Assembly (NCBI GenBank): GCA_003154025.1
Contig: PMCE01000135.1
Coordinates: 8,131 to 18,933 of the forward strand
DNA length: 10,803 nt
Direction: 5' to 3'
DNA from: Syntrophaceae bacterium
GTDB lineage: Bacteria > Desulfobacterota > SM23-61
Part shown: positions 6,610 to 10,803 of the stretch, piece by piece
Layout of the letters: each line of letters begins with the position of its first letter
How positions within the stretch are numbered: the first letter of the stretch is position 1
Notes under the pieces: model-generated
Databases searched by the model: none
Told to the model about the DNA's origin: nothing
Seen by the model: only the letters and a program-made list of their open reading frames with translations
Made by a program: the position numbers and the translations under genes

Positions 6610-7016
6610 TGGAACAGACCCTGCAGCTTTTCTTTGAGGTCCGGGGGAAGGTAATAAAGCATCTTTCCGTCCAGAGTCAGGAGGACCTGGGTTTCTTCTC
6701 CGGCAACCAGAAGCTTCCGGTCCTTTTTCCGGAGAACCTCGAATTGAAAAATGAGAGCCGCCATGGTGGGCTTTAAAACCGTGGTGCGGATGATGATCTC
6801 TTCGTCCAGACGGGCGGGTTCTTTGTAAGAACACTTCAAATCCACGACGGGAGCGATATAGCCCATACGGGTGAAATCCTGGGGGAGGAGTTGGAACTTG
6901 CGCAGGAGGGCCATTCTCCCGGCCTCGAACCAGGCGATGTAGTGGCCGTGCCAGACCATGCCCCATGAATCCACTTCGTTGAACCGGACCCGGATTTCGG
7001 TTTCGTCGAAGGTCAT
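6579..7016 (-). CDS. acyl-CoA/ACP thioesterase, 4-hydroxybenzoyl-CoA thioesterase-like hotdog
   Basis: A 145-residue single-hotdog thioesterase. VRFNEVDSWGMVWHGHYIAWFEAGR is the classic 4HBT/YbgC motif, with Asp16 as the catalytic acid and the conserved HxxYxxWFE helix. Proteins of this type hydrolyse acyl-CoA or acyl-ACP, so here it would release or proofread a chain held on the nearby carrier protein. It is the last gene of the minus-strand operon, 47 bases after the ACP stop, with a palindrome filling the gap. Its ribosome site is weak (GAAAG). The 3' end overlaps the convergent hydrolase gene by 31 bases, leaving no room for a terminator between them. Confidence 0.9.
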   Translation of the reverse strand: MTFDETEIRVRFNEVDSWGMVWHGHYIAWFEAGRMALLRKFQLLPQDFTRMGYIAPVVDLKCSYKEPARLDEEIIIRTTVLKPTMAALIFQFEVLRKKDRKLLVAGEETQVLLTLDGKMLYYLPPDLKEKLQGLFHYLEVTGSPV

Positions 7017-7031
7017 AAAAGCAGCTTTCAG

Positions 7032-7061
7032 TGCAGGGGCGATTCATGAATCGCCCCTACA
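7032..7061. repeat. near-perfect 30-base palindrome (family E)
   Basis: The two halves are TGCAGGGGCGATTCA and its complement, with 14 of 15 pairs matching; the central 22 bases (7036-7057) are perfect. It starts two bases after the ACP stop codon and ends 15 bases before the thioesterase start. As RNA it would form a GC-rich hairpin with the loop near CATG. GTAGGGGCG-type palindromes are, from memory, common as dispersed intergenic repeats in Desulfobacterota and other environmental genomes. No T-run follows on the operon strand. Confidence 0.85.
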
Positions 7062-7063
7062 TT

Positions 7064-7324
7064 CTATTGCCCTCTGTGCGTCTTTACAAATTCCGCCAGG
7101 GCATTTACCGACCGGAAGACTTTCTTTCCCACCTCGGAATCGGGGATGAAGACCCCGTAGGTTTTTTCCAGGGAGACCACCAATTCCAAAGCGTCGATGG
7201 AATCCAGGCCCAGGCCCCCGCCGAAGAGGGGAGCATCATCTTCGATGTCTTCCGGGGCGATGTCTTCCAGTTTCAGGGTGTTGATGATCAATTTCTTGAG
7301 TTGCAGAACCAGATCCTCAGCCAT
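7064..7324 (-). CDS. acyl carrier protein
   Basis: An 86-residue acidic carrier. GLGLDSIDALEL places the phosphopantetheine attachment site at Ser42, followed by the helix II/III pattern ALELVVSLEKTYGVFIPD. The GLGLDSIDALEL form, with Ile after Ser and an extra Gly-Leu before it, is closer to the carriers of aryl-polyene and other secondary acyl pathways than to housekeeping AcpP (usually DSLDTVEL). It would carry the chain for the FabD-like, FabG-like and FabZ-like enzymes around it. Start ATG 7324 has a strong ribosome site, GAAAGGA, at good spacing. It lies about 100 bases after the FabG stop, the gap being filled by repeat family C. Confidence 0.95.
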   Translation of the reverse strand: MAEDLVLQLKKLIINTLKLEDIAPEDIEDDAPLFGGGLGLDSIDALELVVSLEKTYGVFIPDSEVGKKVFRSVNALAEFVKTHRGQ

Positions 7325-7344
7325 TAAAAGTCCTTTCTAAAGTT

Positions 7345-7428
7345 CGCTGATAGCTCATGGCTGATAGCCAAGACTGTTTCTGTCTTGGTTTTCAGCTATG
7401 AGCCATGAGCTACGAGCTATGAGCTATT
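7345..7428. repeat. 7-base-unit inverted repeat element (family C)
   Basis: On the plus strand the right arm has five tandem heptamers of AGCYAYG type (7394-7428) and the left arm has four of type NGCTNAT (7345-7372). TAGCTCATGGCTGATAGCC plus AAGAC (7351-7374) pairs with 7382-7412, with a five-base bulge and one or two mismatches, around a seven-base loop (7375-7381). A strong long hairpin therefore separates fabG and the ACP gene. The array overlaps the last two bases of the FabG stop codon region (7427-7429). Confidence 0.85.
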
Positions 7429-8167
7429 ATACCATTCCGCCGTCGACGCAAATCACCTGCCCGGTTATGTAAGAAGCCTCATCGGAGGCCAGAAAGAGAA
7501 CCAGGGAGGCGACCTCTTCCGGGCTGCCAAATCGTTTTAAAGGAATCAATCCCAAGAATTCTTTTTTCACCCTCTCATCCAATTTCTCGATCAGCTGGGT
7601 CTGGATGATTCCGGGGCAAACGGCGTTCACCAGGATCCCCAGCGAGCCTATTTCTCGGGCCAGGGATTTGGTCAGGCTGATTACGCCGCCCTTGGAAGCC
7701 GCGTAATTCGTCTGCCCGGCCCTCCCGGTGAGGGCGCTGGGGGAAACCAGGTTGATGATTCTTCCCCGTCTGTTTGAGATCATGGGGCGGAGCGCTGCGC
7801 GGCAGCAGTGGAAGGTTCCTTTCAGATTGGTCTCCAGGACGGAGTCCCAATCCTTGTCGGACATGAGCATCAAGGGAGTGTCCCGGATAATCCCGGCGTT
7901 GTTTACCAACACATCGAGCCGCCCGAAATGGTCCAGGGTCCCTTTAAACATCCGGTCGACCTCTTCTTTGCTGGTGATGTCCGCTTTTAAAATTTGCGCG
8001 GTGCCACCCATCTTTTGAACCTCCGAATCCACCTGGCGGGCGGCCTCTTCATCATGGCCATAATTGACGACCACCTGAGCGCCCTTTTGAGCAAACGCCA
8101 GGCAAATCGCCCGGCCGATTCCCTTGGAACCGCCGGTGACCAATACCACTTGATCTTGGAAGTTCAT
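7427..8167 (-). CDS. fabG: 3-oxoacyl-ACP reductase (FabG-like SDR)
   Basis: A 246-residue short-chain dehydrogenase that would reduce the 3-ketoacyl-ACP to the 3-hydroxyacyl form with NADPH. The cofactor motif is TGGSKGIG (11-18), followed by NNAG (89-92) and Asn114. The catalytic Ser142, Tyr155 and Lys159 lie in LVSPSALTGRAGQTNYAASK. PG plus Thr at 185-190 and the C-terminal YITGQVICVDGGM are typical FabG. Length is normal. Start ATG 8167 has GGGAGGG about 11 bases upstream. It sits between the FabD-like gene and the ACP gene in the minus-strand operon, both gaps holding repeats. As FabG-type reductases are many per genome, this copy is probably dedicated to the local pathway. Confidence 0.93.
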   Translation of the reverse strand: MNFQDQVVLVTGGSKGIGRAICLAFAQKGAQVVVNYGHDEEAARQVDSEVQKMGGTAQILKADITSKEEVDRMFKGTLDHFGRLDVLVNNAGIIRDTPLMLMSDKDWDSVLETNLKGTFHCCRAALRPMISNRRGRIINLVSPSALTGRAGQTNYAASKGGVISLTKSLAREIGSLGILVNAVCPGIIQTQLIEKLDERVKKEFLGLIPLKRFGSPEEVASLVLFLASDEASYITGQVICVDGGMV

Positions 8168-8212
8168 CAGTAAACCAACCCTCCCGAATGCGAAATGCAG
8201 GCGAAAAAAGCG

Positions 8213-8337
8213 CCAAATTCCAAATAAATTCCAAATTCCAAGTATCCATGACCGAAACAGGGATTTCCTCCTTCAGAATTTGGAGGGTGAAAAATTGGTG
8301 CTTATTTGAGATTTGGGATTTGGAATTTGGGATTTAT
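8213..8337. repeat. 7-base-unit inverted repeat element (family B), entering the upstream gene
   Basis: On the plus strand the left arm has AAATTCC heptamers at 8215, 8226 and 8233 with a truncated AAAT unit at 8222. The right arm has GGGATTT-type heptamers at 8308, 8315, 8322 and 8329, the inverse complement. The arms enclose about 65 bases without recognisable content. The right arm covers the stop codon (8302-8304) and the last ten or so codons of the FabD-like gene. Confidence 0.85.
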
Positions 8338-9270
8338 CCCCCCGTATTCCGCGGGCACCATTCCTTTCTGCAAAATTTCTTCAGCGGTGAGCACCTTGGC
8401 CGTCCGGTTCACCCACCGCACCATCTGGGTGAGCACGTTCCCCGGACCGACCTCTACATAGGTATCAATCCCTTCGTCGATCATCCGGAGAAGGACTTTA
8501 TACCAGTAATTCGGGCGGCAGTATTGGACGGTCAACTCCTCCAGGATCTCTTCCGGAGTTTTCAAATACTCCCCGCTCAAGTAGCTCAGAACCGGAAATC
8601 CGGGAGGCTGGACCTTCCAATCCTTGACCGCCCCGGCGAAGGCCCGGGAGGCGCTTTCCATCAAAGGGGTATGGATCGCCCAGTCGATGGGCAAGCGCTT
8701 GATCATCAGGGCTCCCTGTATCAAGCAGAGCCGGATGGCCTTCTCCACGTCTTCTTCCTGTCCGGAGATGACCACCTGCTGGGCCGTGTTGACGGAGGCC
8801 ACAAAGGCTCCGGAGAACTCCCGGCAGACCTCCCGGACTTCCTGCTCGGAAAGCCCGATGACCGCAGCCATGGCGCCCCGCTGTTTGAGCCCTTCTTCCG
8901 ACATTTTCTCCGCGGCGAGGATCACCCCTTCGAGCCCCTGGTCGAAGGAAAGGGAGCCGGCGGCCACCAGGGCGGAAAAGATCCCCAGGCTGAATCCGCT
9001 GGCGATTCTCGGGCGCCATTGCTTCCCGTTCAATAAAGCGTGGTAGGCGCAATTGGTCACATGGACGGCCAGTTGCGCGTTGAAATCCAGGGCCAGCATC
9101 TCTTCCGGCCCGCGGAGGCAGAGATCAAAGAGATCGAAGCCCAGGATTTCACCGGCTCGCTGGAAAATTTTCCGGGCCTCCGGCTGCGAAGCCAGTCCCT
9201 GGACCATGCCCACCGACTGCGATCCCTGGCCGGGAAAGAGGAAGGCTAACTCAGGCAGGGGGCCCTCCAC
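8302..9270 (-). CDS. divergent ACP acyltransferase (FabD-like)
   Basis: A 322-residue protein with the malonyl-CoA:ACP transacylase fold, which loads an extender or starter unit on ACP. FLFPGQGSQSVGM (10-22) is the N-terminal signature. The nucleophile is Ser94 but in GFSLGIF instead of GHSLGE. Catalytic His200 lies in IDWAIHTPLME. The Arg that holds the malonyl carboxylate in E. coli FabD (Arg117) aligns with Ala in ILAAEKMSEEG. VVISGQ and EVGPGNVLTQM are conserved. Substrate may therefore not be malonate. It starts at GTG 9270 with GGAGG seven bases upstream, inside the end of the radical SAM gene (20-base overlap). The last nine residues (PKFQIPNLK) are encoded by repeat B, as is the stop codon. 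Confidence 0.88.
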   Translation of the reverse strand: MEGPLPELAFLFPGQGSQSVGMVQGLASQPEARKIFQRAGEILGFDLFDLCLRGPEEMLALDFNAQLAVHVTNCAYHALLNGKQWRPRIASGFSLGIFSALVAAGSLSFDQGLEGVILAAEKMSEEGLKQRGAMAAVIGLSEQEVREVCREFSGAFVASVNTAQQVVISGQEEDVEKAIRLCLIQGALMIKRLPIDWAIHTPLMESASRAFAGAVKDWKVQPPGFPVLSYLSGEYLKTPEEILEELTVQYCRPNYWYKVLLRMIDEGIDTYVEVGPGNVLTQMVRWVNRTAKVLTAEEILQKGMVPAEYGGINPKFQIPNLK

Positions 9271-10651
9271 GCGTCGTCCTCCGCCCCCGCAGGATCCTCA
9301 TATGCTCCCAGAGGGGGCCTTTGACCCCGATCTTTCGCAGCTTTGACTGGAGGCGAAGGGAGATGTTGATGCTCAGGCCGGGAAGAATCCAGTTCGGGTG
9401 AAGGGCGGCTCTCTGGCGAGCGATTTCTACGACCCGGTCTTTCACCGCCGGGGAAAGGTAGAAAAGGGGCTCTAAAAAATCATTCCCCGGGGAGAGCAAC
9501 CCCTCGGCTTGGGCCTGAAAAGCCAAGCCCGTTCCCGGAAAGATACGGAGCCCGACCATGGCGATCACCGCGGTGGGTGAAATTTCTTCCATCAAGCGAA
9601 ATGTTTCTTCCAGGGTTTCTTCTGTTTCTCCGGGAGCCCCCAGGGACAGGCTGTGACATACTTCCAGCCCCGCCTCCCGGGCAAAACGGCTGGCCGTCCG
9701 GACCGCCTCCGGAGAAAAATTCTTTCCCAGCCTGGCCAATACCCGGGGCGACCCCGAATCCGTGCCGAACTCCACGCCGGTGCAGCCGGCTCTTTTCATA
9801 TCTTCGGCCAGAGGGCGGCTGAAGTGCCCCGGATGGGCGTAACAACTCCATTGGAGGGAGATCCCTCTCTCGATGAAAGCCCGGCAAACCGCCCGGGCAT
9901 GGCTCTCCGGAAAGTTGAAGATATTGTCCACGAGGAAAGCGTTCTGTACCCCCTGTTCAAGAAGGGCCCGGGCCTCGTCGGCCACTCTTTGAGGAGAACG
10001 AACCCGGACGGTCTTCCCTTCGATCAGCGGATAGGTGCAGTAGATACAGGAAAAGGGACATCCCCTCTTGGTCTGAAGATTCCCCATGCCCCCTTTTTGG
10101 AAATAGTTCTTCAGTTCCAGGCAGGCCCAGTCCGGGGAGGGGAGGGAATCAAGGTCTGGAATGCAAGCCGGTCCGGAAAGGACTTTTCCCCCCCTCGAGA
10201 TGAACCCTTTCACCCGGGAGGAAGAGAGATCGGCTCCCTCCCTCACCAGTTGGGGAAAAGCCTCTTCACCTTCGCCGACGATCCCTCCGTCTGCGTCGAG
10301 GAAATCCAGGATCGTCTTCGGCATGAGGGTGAAGCCCGAGCCTCCCAGAACCACGGGGGCCGGAGAAATCTGGCGGCAACGTTCGATTACCTTTCGATAA
10401 AAGGGGAGATAGGAGACCGATTCGGGATACGCCACGTTGTCGATATTCCGCAACGAAAGACCGATCACCTCCGGGGAAAAGTCGGATAGGGCGTTTCCCA
10501 ACGCCCCCTCCAGGTTTTCCTCAAAGCAGAGGTCCAGACATCGGGCTTCATGCCCGTTGGATTTCAGCGCGGAGGAGAGAAAAGCCAGACCCAGTGGCGC
10601 CACGGGGTCCGGGAGCATTTCGATGTTGGGGGAGATGAGCAGGACGCGCAT
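9251..10651 (-). CDS. B12-binding domain radical SAM protein, lipid-pathway associated
   Basis: A 466-residue enzyme from ATG 10651 (MRVLLISPNIEM). Residues 1 to about 140 form a cobalamin-binding Rossmann domain (PLGLAFLSSALKSNGHEARC, VVLGGSGFT, GIVGEGEEAF) without the DxHxxG motif, as usual for radical SAM members of this class. The SAM domain carries the 4Fe-4S motif CPFSCIYC (Cys198, Cys202, Cys205). GTDSGSP and SLGAPGETEET follow in the barrel. Such enzymes methylate unactivated carbons or perform ring and carbon-skeleton chemistry. Next to ACP, FabG and FabD genes it probably modifies an acyl chain; similar proteins are, from memory, labelled lipid biosynthesis B12-binding/radical SAM. 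An upstream ATG at 10675 would add eight residues, but that stretch borders repeat D. Neither start has a clear ribosome site. Confidence 0.88.
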   Translation of the reverse strand: MRVLLISPNIEMLPDPVAPLGLAFLSSALKSNGHEARCLDLCFEENLEGALGNALSDFSPEVIGLSLRNIDNVAYPESVSYLPFYRKVIERCRQISPAPVVLGGSGFTLMPKTILDFLDADGGIVGEGEEAFPQLVREGADLSSSRVKGFISRGGKVLSGPACIPDLDSLPSPDWACLELKNYFQKGGMGNLQTKRGCPFSCIYCTYPLIEGKTVRVRSPQRVADEARALLEQGVQNAFLVDNIFNFPESHARAVCRAFIERGISLQWSCYAHPGHFSRPLAEDMKRAGCTGVEFGTDSGSPRVLARLGKNFSPEAVRTASRFAREAGLEVCHSLSLGAPGETEETLEETFRLMEEISPTAVIAMVGLRIFPGTGLAFQAQAEGLLSPGNDFLEPLFYLSPAVKDRVVEIARQRAALHPNWILPGLSINISLRLQSKLRKIGVKGPLWEHMRILRGRRTTRGGPPA

Positions 10652-10676
10652 AATAAAGCCATCGGCTTTTATCATT

Positions 10677-10754
10677 CAGCTATCAGCAAAAACTCAAGAA
10701 TTTATCTTTCCCATTTCCTGGCTGACCGCTGAATGCCGACTGCTGATAGCTGTT
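10677..10754. repeat. 7-base-unit inverted repeat element (family D)
   Basis: The right arm has five tandem heptamers of type NGCTGAN on the plus strand (10720-10754: GGCTGAC, CGCTGAA, TGCCGAC, TGCTGAT, AGCTGTT). The left arm CAGCTATCAGC (10677-10687) is the exact inverse of GCTGATAGCTG (10742-10752). About 32 unique bases lie between. A further small hairpin, AAAGCC-ATC-GGCTTT (10655-10669), separates it from the radical SAM start. The element ends exactly at a minus-strand TAA codon (10755-10757). Confidence 0.75.
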
Positions 10755-10803
10755 TTAATGAAAATACCACAGGAAAACTTGGCCGTCAAAAGGGATTTGA
10801 GCG
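10755..10803 (-). CDS. possible C-terminal end of an upstream operon gene
   Basis: The minus strand at the right edge reads AQIPFDGQVFLWYFH and then TAA (10755-10757). Only 15 residues are visible, so no family can be named. Supporting it as the real frame is its position: repeat D begins directly after this stop, as repeats B, C and E do after the stops of the known genes in this operon. The plus-strand alternative, ATG 10758 reading MKIPQENLAVKRDLS to the edge, has no ribosome site. Confidence 0.35.
   Translation of the reverse strand, partial: AQIPFDGQVFLWYFH

Noticed and set aside
5566..7047. 493-codon open frame on the minus strand
   Set aside because: It is antisense to the hydrolase and out of frame with the thioesterase; Pro/Arg/Gly-rich low-complexity reading typical of a GC-rich shadow frame.
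7345..7428. Possible CRISPR array
   Set aside because: Units are 7 bases, contiguous and degenerate, with no spacers of constant length.
8188..9036. 282-codon plus-strand frame over the FabD-like gene
   Set aside because: Antisense shadow that begins in repeat B; His/Pro/Gly-rich with no recognisable domain.
9653..10489. 278-codon plus-strand frame over the radical SAM gene
   Set aside because: Antisense to the CxxxCxxC and barrel-coding sequence; no domain of its own.
10758..10803. Plus-strand gene starting at ATG 10758
   Set aside because: No ribosome site and only 15 residues visible; the minus-strand frame ending at 10755 fits the repeat-after-stop pattern better.

Overview
The window looks like a chromosome segment of an uncultured anaerobic, GC-rich Gram-negative bacterium, most likely from the Desulfobacterota/Syntrophia group (former Deltaproteobacteria). 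This is inferred from protein style: a Sec-type lipoprotein, a UroD/MtaA-like methyltransferase remnant, a ferredoxin remnant, a B12-type radical SAM enzyme beside fatty-acid genes, and abundant short palindromic repeats between genes. No rRNA, tRNA, CRISPR array, phage gene or transposase was seen.

Left part (1-1.7 kb) is patchy and partly decayed. It holds a lysine-rich exported helical protein cut by the window edge, an AT-richer stretch with a probable broken small ORF, and the C-terminal half of a uroporphyrinogen-decarboxylase-like gene with a frameshift. The middle (1.7-4.5 kb) carries an exported LysM/M23 peptidase, a metallo-beta-lactamase-fold hydrolase followed directly by a 5'-truncated ferredoxin remnant, and on the minus strand a lipoprotein with two peptidoglycan-binding-like repeats that is also frameshifted. 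Both frameshifts lie at a run of exactly five C and both are repaired by one extra C.

The right part (4.7-10.8 kb) is a dedicated acyl-chain pathway in two convergent operons. The plus-strand operon has two adjacent FabZ-type hotdog proteins and an alpha/beta hydrolase. The first FabZ keeps its active site and probably starts at a rare ATC codon. The second has lost the catalytic His loop. The minus-strand operon runs from a B12-binding radical SAM enzyme through a divergent acyltransferase (FabD-like), a ketoreductase (FabG) and an acyl carrier protein to a hotdog thioesterase. The operons meet tail to tail with a 31-base overlap. Acyl loading, keto reduction, dehydration, a carrier, hydrolytic release and a radical tailoring or methylation step are all present. 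A ketosynthase is absent from the window. The composition recalls aryl-polyene and ladderane-type gene sets rather than housekeeping fatty-acid synthesis; the product is unknown.

The most striking non-coding signal is that each true gap in the minus-strand operon holds a different inverted-repeat element starting 0-2 bases after, or inside, the stop codon of the gene before it. Three of these elements, plus a related one at 2.6 kb, are built from 7- or 8-base tandem units in inverted arms. The other is a near-perfect 30-base palindrome.
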